From Ohtaekwangia sp035628875 (GTDB lineage Bacteria; Bacteroidota; Bacteroidia; Cytophagales; Cyclobacteriaceae): a DNA stretch of 64,000 bases. The translations under genes were made by a program, and so were the position numbers. Below the pieces are notes generated by a model that saw only the letters and a program-made list of their open reading frames with translations, did no database searches and was not told where the DNA came from. The stretch covers positions 87,208 to 151,207 of the forward strand of contig DASPIZ010000091.1 of the NCBI GenBank assembly GCA_035628875.1, written 5' to 3'. How positions within the stretch are numbered: the first letter of the stretch is position 1; each line of letters opens with the position of its first letter. Below are positions 33,700 through 42,260 of this stretch, in pieces.

Positions 33700-33952
33700 C
33701 TTGTAGGAATAGCTGTGAGCTTCGGGTTTGTTGCGTCGTATTTCAAGCGACAAGCGACAAGGGACAAGGTATCAGGATATCAGGACACTACGAGGCAACA
33801 GCTAAAAACCTTCCAGGTTGATTTCGATAGCTTATCGGTTTTTCTTGAAACACAAACCACAAACATCAGACCTCCAGCCTCAAACAAACTTTCGCAAGTC
33901 TAGTTTTCGGGATCCAACCTTGAACTTTGAACTTTGAATCTGGAACTTTGAT
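33700..33952. repeat. Word-like repeat block, overlapping the hybrid kinase 3' end
   Basis: Contains CAAGCGACAAGCGACAAGG, TTTCGATAGCTTATCGG, CCTCAAACAAAC and a terminal CTTGAACTTTGAACTTTGA. The last part lies inside the minus-strand kinase gene and encodes its final residues (SSRFKVQSSRLDPEN). Related in vocabulary and order to the blocks at 29513, 44240 and 63297. Confidence 0.65.
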
Positions 33953-36900
33953 TAATCTTAACCGCCCATTTTTCAATCACGTTTACCATCTGGTCGAGTT
34001 TGATTGGCTTGCTGAGATAATCATCCATTCCTGCCTCAAGGCAGTTTTCCCTGTCACTGTCCATCGCATTGGCGGTCATTGCGATAATGATAGGTTGTTG
34101 TTCTTTACGTTGACGAATTATTCTTGTGGCCTCCAGGCCGTCCATCTCAGGCATTTGTACATCCATCATCACCAGGTCATAGTATGCTTTATCCAACGCT
34201 TCCAGGGCTTCAATTCCATGCGCAGCGATTACAGGACTATAGCCCATTTTTGTAAAGATTCGTTCGGTGAGTTTTTGATTCACCGGGTTATCCTCAACAA
34301 TGAGCACGCGTAGCGGATACCGCTTGTTAAAATCAGAGAGTAATTTTTGATTTTGTTTTGCGTCCTGTTGTGGTTGTTGTGAGGACACCTGATCCCGCAG
34401 CGCTTTGATGACCTGCGTATAGAGGTTGTGTTGTTTCGTTGGTTTTGTGAGTATGGCAGAAAATAGTGTAAAAAACTCGGGCGTTCGCTCGTCACCGACA
34501 GAACTTAGCAGGATAATTGGCTTTTCTATTTTTGCCTGTCGTAAGCTTCTCGCGAGTTCAAGGCCATTCATGTGTGGCATTTGCATATCCGTAATTACGA
34601 GATCGACTACCTCTTCCTGCGATAAAGCAATGTCGAGGGCTTCTCTCCCAGAGGCAGCCACAAGCGGGATAAAATTCCATTGTTCTACCTGTGTTTTTAT
34701 GATTGCGCGATTGGTTTCATTATCGTCAACAATCAAAATTCGTTTACCTTCCAGTCCGTTGGATGCCGCATTCACATACGTTTTGATTGCTTTAACACTT
34801 ACACCTGCTTTGATTGTAAAACGAAACGTGGTACCCACGTTCTCCTCACTCTCCACAGTGATAGATCCGCCCATTAGTTTTACAAGTTTTTCACAGATGG
34901 CAAGACCCAGACCTGTGCCGCCATATTTTCTTGTTGTTGATGAATCAATTTGTGAGAATGGCTTAAACAGACGCGCCAGTTTATCAGCGGGGATACCAAT
35001 TCCGGAATCGCGAAGTTCGAACTGAAGTTGTAATTGTTCTTCCGATCCGTTCAACATCCTCACACCCATGAAAATCTCTCCTTTATGGGTAAACTTCACG
35101 GCATTGCCAACCAGGTTTAATAATATCTGACGGAGGCGCAGGGCATCACCGGTAATTTGTGACGGTACATTGTAATCAATCTGGTAAATGAGGTCTATGC
35201 CTGAGGCGGCTGCCGGAGTGATGAATAAATCAAAGACATCTTCAATACAATTTCGTAAATCAAAATCCTTGTGCTCAAGGTCCATCTTGCCCGATTCGAT
35301 CTTTGAAAAATCAAGAATGTCATTGATTACGCCCAACAGGCTTTCTCCGGAATTTTTTATGGCATCATTGTATTCGCGTTGTTCTGCATTGAGCGATGTC
35401 TCGTTTAATAGCGAAGCCATTCCGATCACACCATTCATGGGCGTGCGGATTTCATGGCTCATGGTAGCCAGAAAGATACTTTTTGCACGATTGGCATCTT
35501 CGGCCTCAAGCCTCGCTTTCTCAGCTTCTTTTCTTGCCTTGCGTTCCTTCTTGGTACTTTCAATCAATTCCTCTGTGCGTTCTACAACAATACGTTCAAG
35601 TTCGCGTTTCTGTTTTTTGATGAGTCCGATACGGACTCGATACAACGTTATACCGGTACCAGCAATGACGACGATGGCAATAAGTTTAAACCACCATGTT
35701 TTCCAAAACGGAGGTGTTATGATTAGTCGCAGGCTAATGGTCTTGTCGGACCAATGACCGAGATTATCGAGGCCCTTCACTCTAAAAGTATAACGCCCGG
35801 GATTCAGATTAGTGTATGTCGCAGTACGTTTCTCCCCTATGAAATTCCATTCTGTATCAAAACCCTCCAGTAAATAGGCATAATGTTTTCGATCCTGTGA
35901 CGTATAGTTCAATGTTGCAAACTCAATAGAAATTACGGACTGATTATGCGAAAGCGTAATCGATTTTGTTTCTGTGATACTTGCATTCAACGGACTGCGA
36001 TCGTGCTCGTTCTGTGCAATTGAAACCGGCTTGTTAAAAAGCTGGAATTCTGTAAACACAAGGTTCGGATTATAACTGATCTCCTTTACGCTGTCGGGAT
36101 GAAATTCATTGAATCCATTTATACCACCAAAATATAATTTACCTGACTTACTTTGACATGCAGCCTGCTTGAATTCAAGGGATTGTAGACCATCAGAAAC
36201 AGTATAGTTCTGGAAAGTTCGGGTTGCCGGATCCATTTTTGAAAGCCCTTGATTTGTACTGATCCAGATATTGTTTTGATCGTCTTGCTTTAATGCAAAA
36301 ATGGTTTCGTTGGGAAGACCATTACGAATGTAAAAGGATTCGAAACGCTCGTTTTTTCGATCGAAGTAATTTAAACCTGAGCTCGTTCCAATCCAGAAAT
36401 TACCGGAAGAATCCTCCAGCATACTAAATACAATATCATTGCTGATGCTGTTTTCATTCGGCTTGTATTTATACGCTTTAAATTGCCTGGTTTCCTTATC
36501 ATAAAGATTTAATCCACCACCATTTGTACCAACCCATAAATTTCTTTCGCTGTCCTCAAAAATGGTATTGATCATGTTGTGCGTGATCGGATTGATGGAA
36601 TCACTGGTGGTGTGATGAATGAAAGAGTTGGTTGTTGGATCAAACAGTTCAAGGCCGGCGGAATATGTTCCTACCCACATATTATCATAGGAATCTTTAA
36701 AGATAGTCCATACGTTGTTGCTCCCAAGACTACCTTTATCGTTCGGATCGTGCTTATAATGCCGGTACGTTTTCTTTTCAGGATTAAAAACAGTTATTCC
36801 GCTACCCCATGTACCAACCCAGAGGTTGTGATCTTTATCTTCTGCAAGAGACAATACGTAATCACCACAAAGACTTTGTGATACACCTGGTATATGACGG

Positions 36901-38099
36901 TAATGTGTAAAAGTTCCTTGTTTAGCATCGAAGAGATTGACACCTCCACCGTCTGTTCCGAACCACAGATTTTCTTTGCTGTCTTCGAAGATGGCAAGCA
37001 CATTGTTGTGGCTCAAACTTGTGGGAGATTCTGTATGCTGGTAGTGTTGAAATTTGTGGGTATCACGGTTAAAGAAATTAATTCCGCCGCTAAAAGTTCC
37101 GACCCACATATTGCCTTTGGAATCACGGAGGATAGACCAGATGGAATGGCTGTTGATACTCGTTTTATCCGACAAGTCCCGCGTGTATGAATTCCATTTT
37201 TGTCCTGTAGGATCAAGCACTGTCAGCGGCCCGTTCTCCGGACCTATCCAGATATTTCCGCCGTAATCTTCCTGGATCGACATAATGTATTCCGGAATTG
37301 TAACGCCTTCGTAAGATTTGTTTTCGTAACGTATAAATTTTCCGGTGGCCTTATCAAACAGATTTAAGCTTCCGCCCATCGTACCAATCCAGATCCGCTT
37401 TTTGCTATCCTGATAAATTCCCCAGATATCATTATGACTGATAGACGAAGGGTTGCCAGGATCATGCACGTAAGCCTTAAATGCTTTTGTTTTTTTATTG
37501 TAACTGTTCAGCCCGTTTTTAAAAGTCCCGAACCAAATTAACCCGTCATCATCTTCAATGATCCGTTTAACAATGCCATGGATGGACTTTTTACCCGGGC
37601 GAAAATGTTCCCACGCTCCGGCCTTAGGGTCAAACATATCTACACCATATCCCTCAGTTCCAATCCAGATAATACTGTCACTGTCAATGAATACCGTATT
37701 CACCTGGTTGCTGCTGATGGTTTCCGGATCTGCCGGATCATGATAATAATTTTGAAACCGCTCTCTTTTCCGGTCGAAAAAACTCAAACCACCCCATGTT
37801 GCAATCCATAAATCTCCATTTGCATCTTCTGCAATCTGGTTAACCATATTGTTACAGATGGAATTTTCATTCTTAACATCGTTACGATATACGGTAATTT
37901 TATAACCGTCGTATTTATTTAGTCCGTCACGGGTACCGAACCACATGAAACCGCGACTGTCCTGTAAAAAGCAAATTACGTTACTCTGGGAAAGTCCGGA
38001 TTCGGTGCCGATGTGCTCAAAGCGTAAATTTTTTGGCTGAGCAATGGTGAGATTGGAAAACACCATCAAACACAGGATGAAAAGATATGGCCTTACCAT
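33900..38099 (-). CDS. Hybrid histidine kinase with two-component regulator propeller
   Basis: 1399-aa sensor. Signal peptide (VRPYLFILCLMVFSNLTIAQ); about 12 periplasmic propeller repeats, each with GTxGxGxNLFD/NIWIGTxxGG-like sequence (about 30-690); Y_Y_Y domain (LLEGFDTEWNFIGEKRTATY); one transmembrane helix near 785; coiled coil; HisKA with phospho-acceptor His882 (SHEIRTPMNG); HATPase (GTGLGLAICEKLVKLMGG); and two receiver domains with Asp in ITDMQMPHMNG (~1170) and MMDVQMPEMDG (~1313). There is no AraC output domain, so signalling must leave by phosphotransfer, consistent with the HPt gene 31 bp upstream. The start chosen gives the signal peptide; the frame is open further upstream inside the HPt gene. 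Confidence 0.93.
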   Translation of the reverse strand: MVRPYLFILCLMVFSNLTIAQPKNLRFEHIGTESGLSQSNVICFLQDSRGFMWFGTRDGLNKYDGYKITVYRNDVKNENSICNNMVNQIAEDANGDLWIATWGGLSFFDRKRERFQNYYHDPADPETISSNQVNTVFIDSDSIIWIGTEGYGVDMFDPKAGAWEHFRPGKKSIHGIVKRIIEDDDGLIWFGTFKNGLNSYNKKTKAFKAYVHDPGNPSSISHNDIWGIYQDSKKRIWIGTMGGSLNLFDKATGKFIRYENKSYEGVTIPEYIMSIQEDYGGNIWIGPENGPLTVLDPTGQKWNSYTRDLSDKTSINSHSIWSILRDSKGNMWVGTFSGGINFFNRDTHKFQHYQHTESPTSLSHNNVLAIFEDSKENLWFGTDGGGVNLFDAKQGTFTHYRHIPGVSQSLCGDYVLSLAEDKDHNLWVGTWGSGITVFNPEKKTYRHYKHDPNDKGSLGSNNVWTIFKDSYDNMWVGTYSAGLELFDPTTNSFIHHTTSDSINPITHNMINTIFEDSERNLWVGTNGGGLNLYDKETRQFKAYKYKPNENSISNDIVFSMLEDSSGNFWIGTSSGLNYFDRKNERFESFYIRNGLPNETIFALKQDDQNNIWISTNQGLSKMDPATRTFQNYTVSDGLQSLEFKQAACQSKSGKLYFGGINGFNEFHPDSVKEISYNPNLVFTEFQLFNKPVSIAQNEHDRSPLNASITETKSITLSHNQSVISIEFATLNYTSQDRKHYAYLLEGFDTEWNFIGEKRTATYTNLNPGRYTFRVKGLDNLGHWSDKTISLRLIITPPFWKTWWFKLIAIVVIAGTGITLYRVRIGLIKKQKRELERIVVERTEELIESTKKERKARKEAEKARLEAEDANRAKSIFLATMSHEIRTPMNGVIGMASLLNETSLNAEQREYNDAIKNSGESLLGVINDILDFSKIESGKMDLEHKDFDLRNCIEDVFDLFITPAAASGIDLIYQIDYNVPSQITGDALRLRQILLNLVGNAVKFTHKGEIFMGVRMLNGSEEQLQLQFELRDSGIGIPADKLARLFKPFSQIDSSTTRKYGGTGLGLAICEKLVKLMGGSITVESEENVGTTFRFTIKAGVSVKAIKTYVNAASNGLEGKRILIVDDNETNRAIIKTQVEQWNFIPLVAASGREALDIALSQEEVVDLVITDMQMPHMNGLELARSLRQAKIEKPIILLSSVGDERTPEFFTLFSAILTKPTKQHNLYTQVIKALRDQVSSQQPQQDAKQNQKLLSDFNKRYPLRVLIVEDNPVNQKLTERIFTKMGYSPVIAAHGIEALEALDKAYYDLVMMDVQMPEMDGLEATRIIRQRKEQQPIIIAMTANAMDSDRENCLEAGMDDYLSKPIKLDQMVNVIEKWAVKINQSSRFKVQSSRLDPEN

Positions 38100-38130
38100 A
38101 GGATAAAGTACAACTGCCTTTAGAAGCAGA

Positions 38131-38505
38131 TTACAGTTGCGCTTTAAGCAACGCAGCTTCCTGCTCCAGGCTTTGAATAATGCTTGCGCAAAGTTCATGA
38201 AATGATTTAAGTAACACGTCCGGGGTTTCGTTATGCTCTTCAAGGTGATTTCTGAAAGCGTAGATTGATTCGGTGAACTCCGCATCATTCAGTAGGCCTA
38301 CCGTGGATTTGGATTTATGTACCGCTTTGTTAAATACCTGTAAGTTTTTATATGCTGATGCCTCACTGGCAGCCTTAATTAACTCATCGACATTAGCAAT
38401 CATGAGCATAATAAGCTCTAACTTGAAATCAACATCTTCAGTACCACTGTAAAGATCAAAGTTGATTTGAACCTGACGCATGTTTTGATTGGTTTGATAA
38501 CCCAT
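38131..38505 (-). CDS. HPt-domain phosphotransfer protein
   Basis: 124-aa all-helical protein. The segment FNKAVHKSKSTVGLLND has the HPt phospho-acceptor pattern HKxKSxxGLL with His in the middle of a helix; flanking helices (KLELIMLMIANVDELIKAA, LKSFHELCASIIQSLEQEAA) complete the four-helix bundle. It is transcribed 31 bp upstream of the hybrid kinase, so it is the likely phosphorelay partner receiving phosphate from its receiver domains. Confidence 0.8.
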   Translation of the reverse strand: MGYQTNQNMRQVQINFDLYSGTEDVDFKLELIMLMIANVDELIKAASEASAYKNLQVFNKAVHKSKSTVGLLNDAEFTESIYAFRNHLEEHNETPDVLLKSFHELCASIIQSLEQEAALLKAQL

Positions 38506-38990
38506 TTTAAAGCCACATTTTACTTAGTCGGAGATCTTAGACCCTTATTGTGCCACCTTGAAATCCGGATTTTATCATTAAGCCTTTTAAGTTGCCTTCT
38601 GAGATCGCCTTTTTTAATCCAACATATTCGCGTTCGGAGGCGATCGCTTTGATTCAGTACAATATTAAAATGCTTTAGAATACCGAGGCAATGTATTAAA
38701 AACGACCGGCAGGATTTTCGTAAAAACCCTGAAATGCTTACATCCTTTACAAAAGCTTCATTCAGCCAAATAATCGATAACCAGACACAATTGTATGTTG
38801 GATTGATTGAAATTGATGGCTAACGTTTCTAAACAACATATTTAGACGACTTCGGAAGGCGGTATCTTTCTTCTTCAAGAATGCTCGAAATAACTGATGT
38901 TTGCGGTTACACAACCTTTATTATATTGGGCCGCAACACAAGACACGTCATGATACTTTACTTGCCCAAAAAACCTTAGTTCGATACCTC
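38506..38990. other. Intergenic region between HPt and lutA; no gene seen
   Basis: About 485 bp separating the divergent HPt/kinase and lut transcription units. No ORF, tRNA or strong hairpin was found. TATCTTTC near 38862 is a near-match to the Bacteroidetes -7 box and could serve lutA. Both operons must be driven from this region. Confidence 0.4.
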
Positions 38991-39731
38991 ATGAAAGTTG
39001 CATTATTTGTGCCATGTTACATTGATCAGTTTTATCCCAATGTTGCCGTGGCTACGCTGGAATTGCTGGAAAAATTACGTGTGGAAGTAGTATTCCCGCG
39101 TGGGCAAACCTGTTGTGGACAGCCCATGGCCAATGCTGGCTTTGAGCATCTTACAAAAAAAAATGCCTCAAAATTTATTGAAGATTTCAATAATTGTGAT
39201 TACATCGTTTCTCCGTCCGGAAGTTGCGTGCTGCATGTCAAAGAACACCTGCATGCGGACGGTCCGGAAACCATGGAAACTGCGGTCGGAATCCGAAAGA
39301 AGATTTTTGAGCTGACAGAGTTTCTCACCGATGTAGTGGGCGTTAAATCATTACCAGCTAAATTTTCTCATAAGGTCGGGCTGCATCAAAGCTGCCATGG
39401 CCAACGCGGACTACACTTATCGCAAATGTCGGAGCTGGTAGCACCGAATTTTTCCAAGCCGGCACAATTGCTGAAGCTTGTGGAAGGACTTGAGTTGGTT
39501 AACCTCGATCGAAGTGATGAATGTTGTGGATTTGGCGGAACCTTTTGTGTTTCTGAGGAGGCGATATCTGTAAAAATGGGAAAGGATCGCGTCCGGGATC
39601 ATCTTCAACATGACGCCGAGTTTATCACCGGAAACGACATGTCTTGCCTGATGCACCTCGAAGGAATTTTACGGAGACAGGGTAGTGATGTTAAAGTAAT
39701 GCACATTGCCGAAATATTAAACAGTCAATGA
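38991..39731 (+). CDS. lutA: L-lactate utilisation protein LutA (Fe-S oxidoreductase)
   Basis: 246-aa protein with two CCG domains typical of LutA/YkgE and glycolate-oxidase GlcF-like subunits: FPRGQTCCGQPMANAG (~38-53) and DRSDECCGFGGTFCV, plus HQSCHGQRGL between them. With LutB and LutC it forms the flavin-free iron-sulfur L-lactate dehydrogenase complex that feeds lactate to pyruvate. I start at ATG 38991, where the conserved MKVALFVPCYIDQFYP begins; an upstream in-frame ATG would add 30 non-conserved residues. The stop overlaps lutB by 4 bp. Confidence 0.95.
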   Translation: MKVALFVPCYIDQFYPNVAVATLELLEKLRVEVVFPRGQTCCGQPMANAGFEHLTKKNASKFIEDFNNCDYIVSPSGSCVLHVKEHLHADGPETMETAVGIRKKIFELTEFLTDVVGVKSLPAKFSHKVGLHQSCHGQRGLHLSQMSELVAPNFSKPAQLLKLVEGLELVNLDRSDECCGFGGTFCVSEEAISVKMGKDRVRDHLQHDAEFITGNDMSCLMHLEGILRRQGSDVKVMHIAEILNSQ

Positions 39732-41125
39732 AGAAGGATTTTACTTTATCTAATCACAGTGAACGCGCGAAGGAGTTCAACCAGGATGAACCGCGTGTCG
39801 ACTGGCACGACAAGACATTATGGTTCATCAGGGAAAAACGTGATAAAGCAGCGAATCAATATTCCGAATGGGAAGAGCTGCGTGAGATCGCTTCCAGGAT
39901 TAAAGCCAATGTACTAGATCATCTCGGAGACTATTTGTTGGAATTTGAAAAGCATGCAACTGATAACGGTATTAGCATCCACTGGGCTTCAACGCCGGAG
40001 GAGCACAATCGCATTGTGCTTGATATCATTAAACGACATGGCGAAACAAAAATCGTAAAAAGTAAATCCATGCTAACCGAGGAGTGCCACCTCAATGCCT
40101 ACCTTTCACAACATGGTATTGATGTAGTTGACACCGATCTGGGTGAACGGATTGTTCAGCTTGCCAACGAACCTCCGAGCCATATTGTGTTGCCCTGCAT
40201 CCATAAAAAGAAAGAGGAAATTGGTGCGCTTTTTCATCAGCATCTTGGTACACCAGAAGGCAATGCCGATCCTGTTTTCCTTGCCAACTCGGCGCGGCTT
40301 CATTTACGCGATCGGTTTATGACAAGCCGGGTGGCCATTACAGGTGTAAATTTCGCTGTCGCGGAAACGGGAGAAATTGTGATCTGTACCAATGAGGGAA
40401 ATGCTGATCTTGGTGTTCAGCTTGCCGACGTTCACATCGCTTGCATGGGCATTGAAAAAATTATTCCCCATCGGAAGCACCTGGGTGTTTTTTTGAGGTT
40501 GCTGGCGCGAAGCGCTACAGGTCAACCCATCACAACATATTCAAGTCATTTCAGGAAACCCCGGGCTGGACAAGCCATGCATATTGTGTTGTTGGATAAC
40601 GGTCGCAGTGAACGGTTACACCAGGAAGACTTCCGAAGCGCATTAAAATGTATTCGCTGTGGTGCCTGTATGAATACTTGTCCTGTTTATCGCCGTAGCG
40701 GAGGACACAGTTATCATCATGCTATTGCCGGGCCTATCGGAAGTATTCTCGCTCCGGGATTGGACATGAAAAAATATAGCGATCTTCCATTCGCTTCGAC
40801 GTTATGTGGTTCCTGTTCCAACGTTTGCCCTGTTAAGATCGACATTCATAATCAGTTGTATAAATGGAGGCAAGTGCTGGTTAAAGCAGGTCATGTTGAG
40901 CCTACAAAAGAGGTGGGCATGAATGCGCTTGCTATGGTGTTATCCTCTTCCCTTTTATTTTCCTGGACAGGTAAAACAGCGCGATGGATGATGCGCAAAT
41001 TTCCAGGACTCATCCGACATAAATACAATTTATGGTATACGCAACGCGAGATGCCAGAGGCGCCAGAGCATTCTTTCAAGTCGTGGTACAAACAAAATCG
41101 ATCATCGCATGAACAGCAGAAGTAA
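39728..41125 (+). CDS. lutB: L-lactate utilisation iron-sulfur protein LutB
   Basis: 465-aa LutB/LldF-type protein. An N-terminal LUD domain (SMLTEECHLNAYLSQHGIDVVDTDLGERI; FAVAETGEIVICTNEGN) is followed by a ferredoxin-like region with two [4Fe-4S] ligand sets, CIRCGACMNTCPVYR and CGSCSNVCPVKID. A C-terminal segment includes one hydrophobic stretch. Middle gene of lutABC; the start ATGA overlaps the lutA stop and the 3' end overlaps lutC by 17 bp, so all three are translationally coupled. Confidence 0.95.
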   Translation: MKKDFTLSNHSERAKEFNQDEPRVDWHDKTLWFIREKRDKAANQYSEWEELREIASRIKANVLDHLGDYLLEFEKHATDNGISIHWASTPEEHNRIVLDIIKRHGETKIVKSKSMLTEECHLNAYLSQHGIDVVDTDLGERIVQLANEPPSHIVLPCIHKKKEEIGALFHQHLGTPEGNADPVFLANSARLHLRDRFMTSRVAITGVNFAVAETGEIVICTNEGNADLGVQLADVHIACMGIEKIIPHRKHLGVFLRLLARSATGQPITTYSSHFRKPRAGQAMHIVLLDNGRSERLHQEDFRSALKCIRCGACMNTCPVYRRSGGHSYHHAIAGPIGSILAPGLDMKKYSDLPFASTLCGSCSNVCPVKIDIHNQLYKWRQVLVKAGHVEPTKEVGMNALAMVLSSSLLFSWTGKTARWMMRKFPGLIRHKYNLWYTQREMPEAPEHSFKSWYKQNRSSHEQQK

Positions 41126-41684
41126 AATATTACAGGCGTTATCGCAGAAAATGTCTTCGCGCACACCACTTCCGGAACTACCATCTTTTTCATTAAACGA
41201 AGATGCTGTTTTTAAATTTAAGGATACCCTGCGGAATATTGGTGGAACCGTAATTGATCTTAAAACGCAGGCAGGTATTCAGGAGTACATCTCACAACAT
41301 TATTCATCCCATGCCAGAATTGTTTCCATGATACCCGGGATTCAGGCGGAACGTCCCAATGCGAATAGTATACCACATGAGTTTGAAAGCGTTGATCTCA
41401 TGATCATAAAGGCACACTTTGCTGTAGCCGAAAATGGCGCGGTCTGGATCACAGAGGAATTGATGGGGGACAGGGTGTTGCCTTTTCTTTGCCAGCATCT
41501 TGCTGTTGTGGTGGAAGAGGTAAATATTGTTGAAACAATGCATCAGGCTTATGACAGGATTGGTGCAGTTGCCTATGAATTCGGGACATTTATTGCTGGA
41601 CCTTCCAAGACAGCCGATATTGAACAATCACTGGTGCTCGGTGCACATGGTCCGAAAACGATGACTGTTTTTCTGATCTCTTAA
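41109..41684 (+). CDS. lutC: L-lactate utilisation protein LutC (LUD domain)
   Basis: 191-aa LUD-domain protein. Motifs include FAVAENGAVWITEELMGDRVLPFLCQHLAVV and a C-terminal FIAGPSKTADIEQSLVLGAHGPKTMTV, diagnostic of LutC/YkgG. It is required for lactate growth in Bacillus with LutAB; its precise role in the complex is not settled. Ends tail to tail with a small minus-strand gene (4-bp overlap of stops). Confidence 0.95.
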   Translation: MNSRSKILQALSQKMSSRTPLPELPSFSLNEDAVFKFKDTLRNIGGTVIDLKTQAGIQEYISQHYSSHARIVSMIPGIQAERPNANSIPHEFESVDLMIIKAHFAVAENGAVWITEELMGDRVLPFLCQHLAVVVEEVNIVETMHQAYDRIGAVAYEFGTFIAGPSKTADIEQSLVLGAHGPKTMTVFLIS

Positions 41685-41875
41685 TCATCGAACAAGTTGC
41701 TGATAAATGTATCATCATTCATTAAGCTGATGATACACCAGGTAATTATGATGGAGGTTAATAACAGGAAAACAAGTACAGCCCCCATCGGTACGGCATT
41801 TTCTGCCCACCATAAAATCAGCAGGATACTAACCACCGCCGATACCGTGCGAAGTGAATAACGCAAAGCTTGCAT
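41681..41875 (-). CDS. Small two-helix membrane protein (64 aa)
   Basis: 64-aa protein with two transmembrane helices (about 12-26 and 31-50) separated by AENAVPMG, and an acidic tail NDDTFISNLFDD. No family recognised, but the hydrophobic pattern is coherent and its stop overlaps that of lutC by 4 bp in the tail-to-tail arrangement, as with real convergent genes. Confidence 0.5.
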   Translation of the reverse strand: MQALRYSLRTVSAVVSILLILWWAENAVPMGAVLVFLLLTSIIITWCIISLMNDDTFISNLFDD

Positions 41876-41970
41876 AATGTTTTAAGATTTTACTAATAAT
41901 GTAGTGCCAACATCCCTGCGAAGCGAGGGATTGATGCCGCAATATATTCGGGCGTTGATCTGGAATTGCT

Positions 41971-41978
41971 TACCTTTG
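41971..41978 (+). promoter_or_regulatory. Bacteroidetes -7 promoter element
   Basis: TACCTTTG is an exact match to the TAnnTTTG consensus used by the Bacteroidetes primary sigma factor, 35 bp before the start codon of the 68-aa gene at 42013. A -33 TTG-containing box is possible near 41955 but spacing is short. Confidence 0.4.
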
Positions 41979-42012
41979 GGTTTTTACTAAATACTACTTG
42001 GAAAGGAATAAA

Positions 42013-42219
42013 ATGGACGAACTTAAAAACAGTGTAGCCGATAAACTCATCCAAAAAATCAATGATCTTGAAGCCGTTAAATTATCGCTTGAGGCGGATA
42101 TGAACTCATCTGAAGGCGAGGAGCGTGCTACCAATGAAAAATTACTGAAAGCCACCACGGAGTTATTACTACAGCTCAAGAATGCACAACGCAATATCGA
42201 TGGGTTGGTCAATAATTAG
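42013..42219 (+). CDS. Small coiled-coil protein (68 aa)
   Basis: 68-aa soluble, all-helical protein: MDELKNSVADKLIQKINDLE then a Leu/Lys/Glu heptad-rich region ending NAQRNIDGLVNN. AGGAAT precedes the ATG. It is bracketed by a promoter element and a bidirectional-looking terminator, so it is probably an independent short transcript. Function unknown. Confidence 0.6.
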   Translation: MDELKNSVADKLIQKINDLEAVKLSLEADMNSSEGEERATNEKLLKATTELLLQLKNAQRNIDGLVNN

Positions 42220-42220
42220 A

Positions 42221-42256
42221 AAGGAGAACCCGGATGCTTCCGGATTCTCCATTAAT
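42221..42256. terminator. Bidirectional terminator hairpin
   Basis: GGAGAACCCGGA-TGCT-TCCGGATTCTCC, an 11-12 bp stem with a single mismatch, followed by AT-rich DNA on both sides, between convergent genes. Confidence 0.8.
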
Positions 42257-42260
42257 CAAA

